Positions 1 through 8,492 are shown, counted from the stretch's first letter. The stretch: 64,000 bases of DNA from Bacteroides fragilis (GCA_945889005.1 CAMDBI010000009.1:45074-109073), one strand, 5' to 3'. Notes: generated by a model not told the origin, from the sequence alone. Numbers and translations: made by a program.

Positions 1-28
1 ATCGTCTGTTGATATTTTTTTTTTACTG

Positions 29-62
29 TTTTGATTATATCTAAATAATATTTATACATTTG
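29..62 (+). promoter_or_regulatory. Bacteroidota-type promoter
   Basis: TACATTTG at 55-62 matches the TAnnTTTG -7 consensus. TTTTG at 29-33 could be the -33 element, with a slightly long spacer of 21. The expected transcript start is near 68-70, which fits translation starting at the ATG at 90 rather than the TTG at 60. Confidence 0.5.
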
Positions 63-89
63 TTAAACAAACTTAAAATATCTAAAAAA

Positions 90-1418
90 ATGAAGAAAAT
101 ATTTATTATCTTATTCATGGTTATTTGCTTTAACAACTTTAAAGCATATTCCCAATTTGAACAATTGAGTCAATTAATTCAATCTGGTGTTACTGATGCA
201 GAAAAACTTTCAGGAGCTTATTTAAAACCTATTACAACTGGATTTATATTCGGAATGGGTAATGGTTGGTACAATACAGCCAAAACTCATAAACTTGGTG
301 GTTTTGACATAGGTTTTGGGGTTGGATATGTTACAGCACCTGCTTCTGCAAAGAATTTTAATATTAAGGACTTAAAATTAAATGCTATTCAGTTGACAGA
401 TTCTTCAAAAACTATGGCTCCTACTATTTTTGGGAATACTGAAAACAATTTAACAATTCGGATTAAACAGCAATTATCTTTCAGTGTTGAAAATATTACT
501 TCTATTGTAAATGAAGCAACATCAGAATACCAATTAACAGGTCCCCAAAAAGACATATTAAATCAAATATTAACATCTCAAACAGCATCAACATTAACAA
601 CTAAGACTTTTCAAATTGATCAAGAAATTACAAGCTTTGATTTAAAAGGTCTAAAAGGATATGTTGGAGATATGCCTCTGCCAGAAGAATATCTTGGAGT
701 ACCGGAAGTAACTTTGTTACAGGCCGCAGTTGGTTTACCATTAGATTTCGAAGTTGGTGTTCGATATGTCCCAACACTTTCTTTTAGTGGATGGAATTTT
801 AATCAAATAGGATTTCAGGTAAAACATGAATTTAAAAGATGGATTCCTGGTTTTAAGACAGTACCTATTGATGTTTCAGCTTTACTTGGATATAATCACA
901 TGGCATTTTATACAGATAATCTAGATTATAACTCTATGCTTCCTATAAATTCTGCTAGTTTTATTCGAGATAATTCTTTCACATTGTTTAATGATCAAAA
1001 ATTTTCTACAACTATTAATAGTTTTACTACACAAATAATAATTTCTAAAAAATTATTAATATTTACTCCTTATATTGGTTTTGGTTTTACGTCTGGTTCA
1101 TTTAATATGGGATTCAAAGGACATTATGCAATTCCAGGTGTTGCCTTAGATAAGAATGCTTTAAAAACATCTGCTTTAAATAATACACCAATTAATGAAC
1201 TTGTTAAACCAGCATTAGTAGATCCCAATAGTACTGAATATGTTTTCCTTGTAAAACCTGAAAATAAAAAAGATCCTATTACAATTAAAGATAATGCTAC
1301 AGCAATGAATGCTACTGTAGGTTTTAGATTGCAGCTATTATTATTATCATTGAACTTACAATATACAATCCAGCCATATGCAATGTATCACTTTGGAATG
1401 GGTTTTAGTTTCAGATAA
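90..1418 (+). CDS. DUF6588 family secreted/outer-membrane protein
   Basis: A 442-residue protein with a clear signal peptide (hydrophobic core IIILFMVIC-like, ending near AYSQ). The mature start holds a segment like GAYLKPITTGFIFGMGNGWY and a following NTAKTHKLGGFD, which I associate with the DUF6588 family of Bacteroidota. The C-terminus ends in alternating hydrophobic strands and a final Phe-Arg, consistent with an outer-membrane barrel; this is inference. The in-frame TTG at 60 lies inside the -7 promoter element, so the ATG at 90 is preferred. The function of the family is unknown. It stands alone: a strong terminator follows and the next gene has its own promoter. Codon choice looks more A+T-rich than in the relA gene beside it. 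Confidence 0.75.
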   Translation: MKKIFIILFMVICFNNFKAYSQFEQLSQLIQSGVTDAEKLSGAYLKPITTGFIFGMGNGWYNTAKTHKLGGFDIGFGVGYVTAPASAKNFNIKDLKLNAIQLTDSSKTMAPTIFGNTENNLTIRIKQQLSFSVENITSIVNEATSEYQLTGPQKDILNQILTSQTASTLTTKTFQIDQEITSFDLKGLKGYVGDMPLPEEYLGVPEVTLLQAAVGLPLDFEVGVRYVPTLSFSGWNFNQIGFQVKHEFKRWIPGFKTVPIDVSALLGYNHMAFYTDNLDYNSMLPINSASFIRDNSFTLFNDQKFSTTINSFTTQIIISKKLLIFTPYIGFGFTSGSFNMGFKGHYAIPGVALDKNALKTSALNNTPINELVKPALVDPNSTEYVFLVKPENKKDPITIKDNATAMNATVGFRLQLLLLSLNLQYTIQPYAMYHFGMGFSFR

Positions 1419-1438
1419 TAAAATCAAAAAACAATTTC

Positions 1439-1470
1439 AAAAACCCCAACTCAAACGGTTGGGGTTTTTT
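1439..1470. terminator. Bidirectional intrinsic terminator
   Basis: CCCCAAC (1444-1450) pairs perfectly with GTTGGGG (1458-1464). A five-A run lies before the stem and a six-T run after it, so it should terminate in both directions. It closes the DUF6588 transcript. Confidence 0.9.
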
Positions 1471-1471
1471 G

Positions 1472-1501
1472 TTGCATGCTTGCCAAAAAATGATAAATTT
1501 G
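1472..1501 (+). promoter_or_regulatory. Promoter of relA
   Basis: TTG at 1472-1474, a spacer of 19, then TAAATTTG at 1494-1501: a near-ideal match to the Bacteroidota TTG-N19-TAnnTTTG consensus. The implied leader before the ATG at 1526 is about 18 nt. Confidence 0.7.
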
Positions 1502-1525
1502 TAGTGCTATCAGATTATACAACGA

Positions 1526-3736
1526 ATGAAGGGACGTGAAAAAATAATGTTGTCGCCACCGGTTACTGCCCAGTACCGACGCTTGCTCAAAATGGCAAAT
1601 GACTCGGTACACGAGGTCGATACAGCCGAAGTGCGTAAAGCTTTTTTGCTCATAGGTCGCAAATGCAATGCTATAAACAATTGCATTGTCGAAGACCTCA
1701 TGATCGAATCTATTCAAATTGCGCAGATTGTTGTAAAAGAAATTGGACTGGGTACTTCGTCGGTCACCTGTAGTATGCTTTACAAGCTGGTAGAGAAAGA
1801 GATAGTGTCGCCACAGGAGGTCGAACAGGCTTTTGGCGAAAAGCTAGGCAACATGATGACCGATATGCTTCGTATTGCACAAGTCGACACATCTAATACC
1901 CGCACCCAAGCCGAAAATTTCAGAAAACTTTTGCTCACATTGGTAAGCGATGTGCGGGTTATTCTCATTAAAATAGCCGAACGCCTTCACCTCATGCGCA
2001 ATTTGGCAGTTTTTGCTGTCGACATTCAGAAACAAAATGCAAACGAGGTATTCGATCTGTATGCCCCGCTGGCACATCGATTGGGCCTATACAATATAAA
2101 AACCGAGCTCGAGGACTTGGCTTTGAGATTTCGAAACCCCGAAATGTACCATTTTATAGAGAAAAAAATGGAAGAAACGGCAAGCGAACGCAGTCGTTTT
2201 ATCAAAAATTTTATTGCACCAATCAAGGAACAATTAGATACACAGGGTTTCAAGTACGAGATAAAAAGCCGTACCAAATCCATAAATTCGATTTGGAACA
2301 AAATGCGCAAACAGCAAGTCGAATTCGACGAGGTTTTTGACCTTTTTGCCATTCGTATTATTACCAATAGTGAACCAAAAGACGAGAAAACCGATTGTTG
2401 GCGAGTTTTCTCGGTAGTAACGAGCCTCTACCAACCTAACCCAGAACGTATGCGCGATTGGATATCGGTACCCAAGTCGACCGGTTACGAATCGCTACAT
2501 TCGACTGTAGTTGTACCCGGAGGGCAATGGGTAGAGGTGCAGATTCGCAGCCGTCGTATGGACGAAATTGCCGAAAAAGGACTTGCTGCACATTGGAAAT
2601 ATAAAGGCCAGAAAGCCGAAAACTCAGGACTTGACGAGTGGCTCAACCGCATTCGCGAATTGCTCGAAACAACCGACACCAACACCCAATCGTTGATGGA
2701 CGACCTCAAGGAAGGACTCGATGCCAACGAAATATTTGTTTTTACTCCCAAAGGTGAATTGCGTAAATTCCCCAAAGGAGCTACTGCTCTCGATTTTGCA
2801 TTTGAAATACATAGCAACGTTGGTATGACTTGTGTAGGAGCACGTATCAATGGCAAAAGCGTGCCCATTCGGTATGTGATGAACAATGGCGACAAGGTTG
2901 AAGTAATAACCTCAAAAAATCAAAAACCAAAGCACGATTGGCTCGATTTTGTGGCAACTTCAAAAGCCAAAAACAAAATTCGTCAAGCTCTCAAAGAAGA
3001 AAAACAAAAAGAAGCCGACGATGGAAAAGAAATTCTGCAACGTAGATTAAAAAACTGGAAAATTGAGTTTAACGATCTCATTATTAACAAACTCATAAAG
3101 CATTTTAAGTTAAAAAATGCCGTCGATTTATATACACTTGTTGCCACAGAAGAGCTCAATATTGCCGATCTAAAAAATGTTATCAGCGATTTTGAAAAGC
3201 CTGAAACATCGAGCCCGACCGAACGATTGGGCGATGTTGCAGTCGAAAAAATAATTCCAGCATTTTCAGAGAAATCTGACGATGTAATGATCATTGAAGA
3301 AAAACTTGTCAATGTCGATTACAAACTTGCCAAATGCTGCAACCCTATATTTGGCGACGAGGTATTTGGTTTTGTAACCATTAGCGAAGGTATTAAAATA
3401 CACCGGCACAATTGTCCCAATGCCAAAGAAATGTTGTCGAAATATGGATATCGATTAGTTCATGCTCGTTGGGCAGGAACCGATAGCAAAATCGATTATC
3501 AAACAGCAATTAAAGTTTCCGGATTGGACGAAATTGGTATTCTTAGTAAAATAACCGATGTGGTTTCCAAAGATCTGAAAGTCAATGTCCGATCTATCAA
3601 TTTCGATACCAAAGATGGTGTATTCGAAGGCGTTGTAAAAGTCTTTGTAAAAGATACTTCACACCTCGATGTGCTTATTCATAAATTTTTAAAAGTAAAA
3701 GGTATTATTTCGGCTCATAGAATCGATTTAGTCTGA
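1526..3736 (+). CDS. relA: RelA/SpoT-family (p)ppGpp synthetase, hydrolase domain degenerate
   Basis: Makes the alarmone (p)ppGpp from ATP and GDP/GTP in the stringent response. The order is full length: N-terminal HD-like domain (~30-190), synthetase (~240-350, with GYESLHS and EVQIRSRRMDEIAEKGLAAHW), TGS (~397-465), a zinc-finger-like segment with CC and HxxxC (~603-635) and a C-terminal ACT domain (~657-736). The HD domain has lost the hydrolase signature. Where active enzymes have HPL and HDVVED, this one reads EDLM and YKLVEK, so no H...HD triad remains. It therefore looks synthetase-only, as in enterobacterial RelA. A second ATG at 1547 is a possible start; the first is kept because of the promoter spacing. 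Monocistronic. Confidence 0.9.
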   Translation: MKGREKIMLSPPVTAQYRRLLKMANDSVHEVDTAEVRKAFLLIGRKCNAINNCIVEDLMIESIQIAQIVVKEIGLGTSSVTCSMLYKLVEKEIVSPQEVEQAFGEKLGNMMTDMLRIAQVDTSNTRTQAENFRKLLLTLVSDVRVILIKIAERLHLMRNLAVFAVDIQKQNANEVFDLYAPLAHRLGLYNIKTELEDLALRFRNPEMYHFIEKKMEETASERSRFIKNFIAPIKEQLDTQGFKYEIKSRTKSINSIWNKMRKQQVEFDEVFDLFAIRIITNSEPKDEKTDCWRVFSVVTSLYQPNPERMRDWISVPKSTGYESLHSTVVVPGGQWVEVQIRSRRMDEIAEKGLAAHWKYKGQKAENSGLDEWLNRIRELLETTDTNTQSLMDDLKEGLDANEIFVFTPKGELRKFPKGATALDFAFEIHSNVGMTCVGARINGKSVPIRYVMNNGDKVEVITSKNQKPKHDWLDFVATSKAKNKIRQALKEEKQKEADDGKEILQRRLKNWKIEFNDLIINKLIKHFKLKNAVDLYTLVATEELNIADLKNVISDFEKPETSSPTERLGDVAVEKIIPAFSEKSDDVMIIEEKLVNVDYKLAKCCNPIFGDEVFGFVTISEGIKIHRHNCPNAKEMLSKYGYRLVHARWAGTDSKIDYQTAIKVSGLDEIGILSKITDVVSKDLKVNVRSINFDTKDGVFEGVVKVFVKDTSHLDVLIHKFLKVKGIISAHRIDLV

Positions 3737-3752
3737 TTACCAGTCATTTCAC

Positions 3753-3787
3753 TAATTAGTAATTAGTCATTAGTAATTAGTCATTAT
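3753..3787. repeat. A+T-rich TCATTAGTAATTAG microrepeat
   Basis: Near-tandem copies of ATTAGTAATTAGTC and TCATTAGTAAT. The same words recur at 6286-6325, 51047-51080 and, in reverse, at 60430-60463, always between or at the edge of genes. Confidence 0.7.
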
Positions 3788-3792
3788 TTCCA

Positions 3793-3823
3793 TTGTTATT
3801 CTAAAGCCTTTTTACTATATTTG
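3793..3823 (+). promoter_or_regulatory. Promoter of the PP2C sensor gene
   Basis: TATATTTG at 3816-3823 matches the -7 consensus exactly. TTG at 3793-3795 gives a spacer of 20. The GTG start at 3843 follows 19 nt later. Confidence 0.6.
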
Positions 3824-3842
3824 ATAGGTAAGTATTATTAAT

Positions 3843-6134
3843 GTGAAAGTACAACAAAAATTTATGATCCTTTTGTTATCAACTTCGTTGGTAATAATAT
3901 CTTCTTTAATTGGTTATCAATACCTTTCGCTTCAGCAAAAAAAAATATTTTACAAAATCAATGAACAAAGCCATGCCGATGTAATCGACAATGTAATTCA
4001 CTTACGATCAGAACAATTCGAAGATTTTGCACGCGACTATTCCGGATGGGACGAAATGCTAGATTTTTCAAAAAAAGTAGATAAACAATGGGCAGAACAC
4101 AATATTGACCTTTCATTATATACATACAAGCTCTCTTTTTGGTCGGTCTATAATAAAAATGAGGAAAATATTTATTTCTTTAAAGACACAACTTGTTCTT
4201 TAAAAGATACTAGATTGTTGACCGAAAATCTAAATAAAATTTTTTCAAAGAATCCGATCAATCATTTCTATTTGTTTATCGATGAGCATTTGTATGAAAT
4301 AATTGGAGCAACCATAGTTTCATCGCAATTTGTTAATTATAGAGTTGGTATACCAGCAAATGGCTATATGTTTGTTGCCAAAGAGTGGAGCAAACAATTT
4401 GTTACTAATCTCGAAAAGGCTGTAAATTTTAACATTATTATACATCCTTACCCCGATCTCGATTCATCAAATTTCCATACCAACGACCAATATATTATTA
4501 ATAACAAAACATTAAACGATTTTGAAGGCAAACCAATTGCCGATATTCATTTTATTAAACCCAACAGTTTGAAAAGAGAACTAAGTTCTTCTTTAACTAT
4601 TACCTATTTTATTATTGGCTCAATAATTCTTACTTTAATTATTTTTCTCATTCTATTTCGAATTTATTTTGTAAAACCCATAAAGTCTATTACCAATGCT
4701 TTAATTGAAGGAGAACAAAGCAACATTTCTCAACTAAAAAAAAATAAAGACGAATTTGGAGAAATAGCTCGCATGATCGAAAAATCTTTTGAACACGATT
4801 TATTAATAAAAGAGGTGAATAATAAATTAATAAATCAGACAGAAGAAATACAGGCACAAAAAGATCTTTTGGTCGAATCAAAAGAAGAGCTTACTGCCAT
4901 TAACCGCGAATTGTGGTTTCAGACTCATGCTCTCAACGAAACTTCGTATGTTACCATTACCGACTCTTGTGGAAATATTACCTATGCCAACGACAAATTT
5001 TGCAGCATTATGGGATATCCATTCGAAGAGTTGATTGGACAAAACCATAGAATATTAAAATCAGGTATCCATACCGATGAAGTATTTAGTATCATGTGGC
5101 AAACTATTTCGGTCGAAAAACGAATTTGGCGTTCGGAAGTTTGCAATAAAACAAAAAATGGAGATCTCGTTTGGTTCGATTCATTTATCGTTCCTTTTCT
5201 CAACGAAAAAGCAGAACCTTATCAGTACATGGCTATGCGTTTCGACATAACCGACAAAAAACGCGCTGAAGAAGAAAGTATTTTTAAAAACAACGAGTTG
5301 AAAAGAAAGAATCAAGAAATTGAAAATATTACCAATCAAATAATGTCGAGTTTGGAATATGCTCATACGATTCAATTAGCTTTATTACCATCCGACGAAT
5401 TCTTAACACAGCTTATTCCCGATCATTTTGTTTTTTACAATCCATTAGAAATCGTTAGTGGCGACTTTTATTGGGCCAATATTTACAAGGAAAAAATAAT
5501 GTTTGCAGTTGGCGATTGTACAGGTCACGGAGTTCCTGGGGCAATGATGAGTATGTTGGGTATTTCGTTTCTGAACGATATATATAAAAGCCACGAACTC
5601 AGCGAAGCGCATTTAATGATCAATGAACTTCGAAACCGAATCATTAATAATTTACATCAAACCGGTAAAATTGGTGAGCATCACGATGGAATGGATATTG
5701 CTTTGGGAATAATCAATCTCGAAACTTACGATTTAGAATATTCTGGAGCATTCAATCCAATTGTAATTATTAGAAAAGATTGTGAAGAAATAAGTGGATA
5801 CGAAAATATGTCGCTCAATGGGTTTACTGCTCACGTTTTGAAAGGCGATAGAATGCCTGTTGGATTCTACCACGGTGCTCAACAAAGTTTTTCGAAACAT
5901 ACTTGGAAACTACAAAAAGACGACACTTTATACTTCTTTACCGATGGTTTTATCGATCAAACAGGAGGTGGAGATCATAAAAAATACAGACTCAACAACT
6001 TTGTAAAAACACTTCTTCAAATACAGGAATACCCAATGCAAGTTCAACACCTGGCTTTGAATCAGGTTTTAATAGACTGGATGGGAGATTCGCACCAAGT
6101 CGACGATATACTGGTGATGGGAGTGAAGATATAG
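3843..6134 (+). CDS. Membrane sensor with HAMP, PAS and SpoIIE/RsbU PP2C phosphatase domain
   Basis: A 763-residue one-piece sensor. There is an N-terminal membrane segment (~7-28), then an extracytoplasmic sensor of ~220 residues with a CHASE4-like DYSGWDEM stretch. A second membrane segment (~250-273), a HAMP linker, a short coiled coil and a PAS domain (~360-475, with GNITYANDKF) follow. The C-terminal PP2C phosphatase (~515-763) has SGDFYW, GDCTGHGVPGAMMSMLG and FFTDGF motifs. Such proteins usually dephosphorylate an anti-anti-sigma factor or a similar partner; none is encoded nearby. The start is GTG: the overlapping ATG at 3841 is followed at once by TGA. Ligand unknown. Confidence 0.85.
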   Translation: MKVQQKFMILLLSTSLVIISSLIGYQYLSLQQKKIFYKINEQSHADVIDNVIHLRSEQFEDFARDYSGWDEMLDFSKKVDKQWAEHNIDLSLYTYKLSFWSVYNKNEENIYFFKDTTCSLKDTRLLTENLNKIFSKNPINHFYLFIDEHLYEIIGATIVSSQFVNYRVGIPANGYMFVAKEWSKQFVTNLEKAVNFNIIIHPYPDLDSSNFHTNDQYIINNKTLNDFEGKPIADIHFIKPNSLKRELSSSLTITYFIIGSIILTLIIFLILFRIYFVKPIKSITNALIEGEQSNISQLKKNKDEFGEIARMIEKSFEHDLLIKEVNNKLINQTEEIQAQKDLLVESKEELTAINRELWFQTHALNETSYVTITDSCGNITYANDKFCSIMGYPFEELIGQNHRILKSGIHTDEVFSIMWQTISVEKRIWRSEVCNKTKNGDLVWFDSFIVPFLNEKAEPYQYMAMRFDITDKKRAEEESIFKNNELKRKNQEIENITNQIMSSLEYAHTIQLALLPSDEFLTQLIPDHFVFYNPLEIVSGDFYWANIYKEKIMFAVGDCTGHGVPGAMMSMLGISFLNDIYKSHELSEAHLMINELRNRIINNLHQTGKIGEHHDGMDIALGIINLETYDLEYSGAFNPIVIIRKDCEEISGYENMSLNGFTAHVLKGDRMPVGFYHGAQQSFSKHTWKLQKDDTLYFFTDGFIDQTGGGDHKKYRLNNFVKTLLQIQEYPMQVQHLALNQVLIDWMGDSHQVDDILVMGVKI

Positions 6135-6150
6135 TAAAAAGTTTATATAG

Positions 6151-6208
6151 TTGAAAGTTGAAAATGGAAAGTTGGAAGACAAAAGACAGAAGACAGAAGT
6201 TGAAAAGA
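6151..6208. repeat. Polypurine word repeat
   Basis: A purine-rich run built from AAGTTG, GAAAGTTG and AAGACAGAAGACAG words directly after the PP2C sensor. The layout resembles the low-complexity intergenic text near 50110. No coding potential is apparent. Confidence 0.5.
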
Positions 6209-6215
6209 TGAAAGC

Positions 6216-6280
6216 CATTTTCACACTTCGGCACTTCGACTTCGCTCAGTGACCGAAAGCTCAGTGCATCGCATTTTCAC
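6216..6280. repeat. REP-like unit flanked by 9-bp direct repeats
   Basis: CATTTTCAC occurs at 6216-6224 and again at 6272-6280. The 47 bp between contain CTTCGG ... CCGAAAG, able to pair, plus GCTCAGTG words that are shared with the elements at 31312 and 62607. The direct repeats look like a target duplication, although CATTTTCAC is itself a frequent word here (see 9963-9970). Confidence 0.45.
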
Positions 6281-6285
6281 ATTCC

Positions 6286-6325
6286 ATTAGTCATTTGTAA
6301 TTTGTCATTAGTAATTTTTTAGTCA
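6286..6325. repeat. A+T-rich TCATTAGT microrepeat, second copy
   Basis: ATTAGTCATTTGTAATTTG is followed by TCATTAGTAATTTT and AGTCAT. It belongs to the same family as 3753-3787. It runs into the 3' end of the XRE regulator, whose stop codon at 6319-6321 lies inside the repeat. Confidence 0.65.
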
Positions 6326-6519
6326 TACTCTTCGAGCCAAAACAATTCATCAACTCTTTTTTGCAATACCCTTGCTATTTTCAATGACAAAAGCGTTGAT
6401 GGAATGAATTTTCCTGATTCAATAGATATTATAGTCTGCCTACTAACCCCTGTATTACTAGCCAATTCCTCTTGTGTAATTTTTTTTAAATCCCGTTCTA
6501 TTTTTAAAGTATTCTTCAT
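6319..6519 (-). CDS. Small XRE-family helix-turn-helix regulator
   Basis: A 66-residue protein that is almost wholly one HTH domain (ITQEELASNTGVSRQTIISIESGKF), like the YozG group of compact Cro/CI-type regulators. The upstream GTG at 6546 would add nine residues, but the ATG at 6519 gives the family-typical MKNTLKIERDLKK start. The gene runs divergently from the leucine leader. A perfect 16-bp palindrome lies 41 bp upstream of its start and is the obvious candidate operator. Relatives often sit beside a small membrane protein gene; none is present. The target is unknown. Confidence 0.85.
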   Translation of the reverse strand: MKNTLKIERDLKKITQEELASNTGVSRQTIISIESGKFIPSTLLSLKIARVLQKRVDELFWLEEYD

Positions 6520-6559
6520 GAATTGTTTACAAATTTTTTTGTACACAAATATATTAAAA

Positions 6560-6575
6560 GTAAAGTTAACTTTAC
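6560..6575. promoter_or_regulatory. Perfect 16-bp palindrome, candidate operator
   Basis: GTAAAGTTAACTTTAC is its own reverse complement. It lies 41 bp upstream of the XRE start and about 45 bp upstream of the -7 box of the leucine leader transcript. It could serve autoregulation of the XRE gene, control of leu, or both. Function is inferred from position and symmetry only. Confidence 0.55.
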
Positions 6576-6619
6576 ATCTTTATTTTGACTAAAAATTTTT
6601 TTTTTCAAAATAGCATTTG

Positions 6620-6627
6620 TATGTTTG
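6620..6627 (+). promoter_or_regulatory. -7 element of the leucine operon promoter
   Basis: TATGTTTG matches TAnnTTTG. No good -33 TTG is seen at the usual distance. Transcription would start near 6634, about 14 nt before the leader peptide ATG. Confidence 0.5.
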
Positions 6628-6647
6628 CATAGTGAAAGAAAAAAACG

Positions 6648-6719
6648 ATGAAAAACTTAACAATTATATTGTACATTATAGCGATCGATAGTATTATACT
6701 ACTTCTCCAAGTGGTCTAA
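6648..6719 (+). CDS. Branched-chain amino acid leader peptide (attenuator)
   Basis: A 23-codon open frame starting ATG AAA AAC and ending GTG GTC TAA. Its composition is 7 Ile, 5 Leu and 2 Val, that is 14 of 23 residues, with clusters Ile-Ile, Ile-Ile, Leu-Leu-Leu and Val-Val. The leucine codons are diverse (TTA, TTG, CTA, CTT, CTC). It begins about 14 nt after the predicted transcript start. A terminator hairpin follows 24 nt after its stop and leuA lies beyond. This is the classic layout of ribosome-mediated attenuation: scarcity of charged Ile, Leu or Val tRNA stalls the ribosome and lets transcription continue. No homology search was made. The call rests on composition and layout, which are hard to explain by chance. 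Confidence 0.85.
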   Translation: MKNLTIILYIIAIDSIILLLQVV

Positions 6720-6742
6720 TGTTCCTATTTGCAAGATTTAAT

Positions 6743-6777
6743 AAAAGCGTAGGAAATAGAATCTTACGCTTTTTTTA
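6743..6777 (+). terminator. Attenuator terminator upstream of leuA
   Basis: The arm 6743-6754 (AAAAGCGTAGGA) pairs with 6762-6773 (TCTTACGCTTTT) with one G-U pair and a 7-nt loop, and a run of T follows. TTCCTA at 6722-6727, just after the leader stop, can instead pair with TAGGAA at 6750-6755. That would break the 5' arm, making it a short candidate antiterminator. The terminator lies about 135 nt before leuA, so it must be conditional if the operon is expressed from this promoter. Confidence 0.8.
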
Positions 6778-6787
6778 TTAATAAAAC

Positions 6788-6838
6788 TGTCATTCCGAAC
6801 GACTTGTGCTGAGTGCAGTCGAAGTAAGTGAGGAATCT
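6788..6838. repeat. REP-like palindromic unit in the leu leader
   Basis: It starts GTCATTCCGAACGACTT and ends GTCGAAGTAAGTGAGGAATC. Its halves can fold on each other (ACTTG...GAAGT, GCTGAGTGC). I recognise the GTCATTCCGAAC / GAGGAATC word pair from intergenic repeats in many Bacteroidota genomes. It sits between the attenuator and leuA. Confidence 0.6.
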
Positions 6839-6910
6839 CTAAGTTGAAATTTTAACCTGACAATAATATAATAAATATTAAAAATACAAAATAGCTAAAA
6901 TCAAATTATT

Positions 6911-8407
6911 ATGGCAAACGACAAAGTATATATTTTCGACACTACCCTTCGCGATGGCGAACAAGTGCCTGGTTGTCAATTGAACACAATTGAAAAAATT
7001 GAAGTGGCAAAAGCTTTAGAAGCATTAGGAGTAGATGTTATAGAAGCAGGTTTTCCAATTTCGAGCCCTGGCGATTTTAAATCGGTGGTAGAGATTTCTA
7101 AAGCAGTAAAAGATGTTACGGTCTGCGGCTTGACTCGTGCAGTAAAAAAAGATATTGAAGTTGCTGCCGATGCACTTAAATCTGCTAAACGACCACGTAT
7201 TCATACGGGTATTGGTACGTCGTACTACCACATTCACTACAAGTTAAAATCAAATCCGGAAGAAATTATTAAACGTGCGATAGATGCAGTAGCTTATGCT
7301 AAAACATTTGTAGAGGACGTTGAGTTTTATGCCGAAGATGCCGGAAGAACCGAAAACGAATACTTGGCTCGTGTTATTGAGGCTGTTATTGGAGCCGGAG
7401 CTACAGTAGTAAATATTCCCGACACTACAGGTTATACTGTTCCTGATGAATATGGAAGAAAAATACGTTTCTTGAAAGAAAACGTAAAAAACATCGACAA
7501 AGCAATTATTGCTACACACTGTCACAACGACTTGGGTATGGCTACAGCAAACTCAATTGCCGGTATTATGAATGGTGCTCGTCAGGTTGAATGTACCATC
7601 AATGGTATTGGCGAACGTGCCGGAAATACTTCGCTCGAAGAAATCGCTATGATTCTTAAATGCCGTAAGGATATTAAACTTACTACTGGTATTAATACAA
7701 AAAAGATAATATCGACAAGCCGTTTAGTATCTACTTTGATGCGTATGCCTGTACAGCCTAATAAAGCAATTGTGGGTCGCAATGCATTTGCTCATTCATC
7801 GGGTATTCATCAGGATGGAATATTGAAAAACCGCGAGAATTATGAGATTATGGATCCTAAAGATGTAGGGTTGAGCGAATCGTCTATTAAGCTTACTGCC
7901 CGTAGTGGACGTGCAGCACTTAAACACAGACTTGAGCGCTTAGGTCATACTATCGAAGGCGAAAAACTTGAAAAAGCTTATGAGCAATTCCTTGCTTTAG
8001 CAGATAAAAAGAAAGAAATAAACGACGAAGATTTGTTGTTGTTGATTGGCGAAGAACGCAGCGACAAAAACAAAATTAAACTTGAATATTTGCAAGTTGT
8101 TTGTGGAAAGTCGGCTAAACCAATGGCCACTGTAACTTTGAAGTATAATGGTGAGAAATTAACTGAAACAACATCGGGCAATGGACCTGTCGATGCAGCA
8201 TTTCATGCCATTCGCAAGATTGTGAAATCGAAAGCCAATGTCGAAGAGTTTTTGGTTCAGGCAATTACTCGTGGAAGCGACGATTTAGGAAAGGTACACA
8301 TCCAATTGGCTTATAAAGGTTCAACTTTTTACGGTTTTGGCGCCAATACCGATATTATTACAGCATCGGTCGAGGCTTATGTAGATGCATTAAACAATTG
8401 TATATAA
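6911..8407 (+). CDS. leuA: 2-isopropylmalate synthase
   Basis: Condenses acetyl-CoA with 2-oxoisovalerate, the first committed step of leucine synthesis. The 498-residue protein opens with [16 protein letters not shown], the signature of the DRE-TIM metallolyase family. Further on it has the metal-binding HCHNDLG and NGIGERAGN motifs. The C-terminal third (~370-498) has the length and pattern of the LeuA allosteric domain that senses leucine ([12 protein letters not shown]). It is the first structural gene after the leader-peptide attenuator. Full length, no anomalies. Confidence 0.95.
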   Translation: MANDKVYIFDTTLRDGEQVPGCQLNTIEKIEVAKALEALGVDVIEAGFPISSPGDFKSVVEISKAVKDVTVCGLTRAVKKDIEVAADALKSAKRPRIHTGIGTSYYHIHYKLKSNPEEIIKRAIDAVAYAKTFVEDVEFYAEDAGRTENEYLARVIEAVIGAGATVVNIPDTTGYTVPDEYGRKIRFLKENVKNIDKAIIATHCHNDLGMATANSIAGIMNGARQVECTINGIGERAGNTSLEEIAMILKCRKDIKLTTGINTKKIISTSRLVSTLMRMPVQPNKAIVGRNAFAHSSGIHQDGILKNRENYEIMDPKDVGLSESSIKLTARSGRAALKHRLERLGHTIEGEKLEKAYEQFLALADKKKEINDEDLLLLIGEERSDKNKIKLEYLQVVCGKSAKPMATVTLKYNGEKLTETTSGNGPVDAAFHAIRKIVKSKANVEEFLVQAITRGSDDLGKVHIQLAYKGSTFYGFGANTDIITASVEAYVDALNNCI

Positions 8408-8492
8408 AAAAACAGATAAAAGACTACCTGATATTAGTATCAAAATAAAAAAAATAAAAGATGATTAATCTTATTTTTTCTTGTGACTTGTA

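Noticed and set aside
6404..6592. 62-residue plus-strand frame over the XRE gene
   Set aside because: Antisense to a well-supported HTH gene, and hydrophobic composition is expected from reversed A+T-rich DNA.
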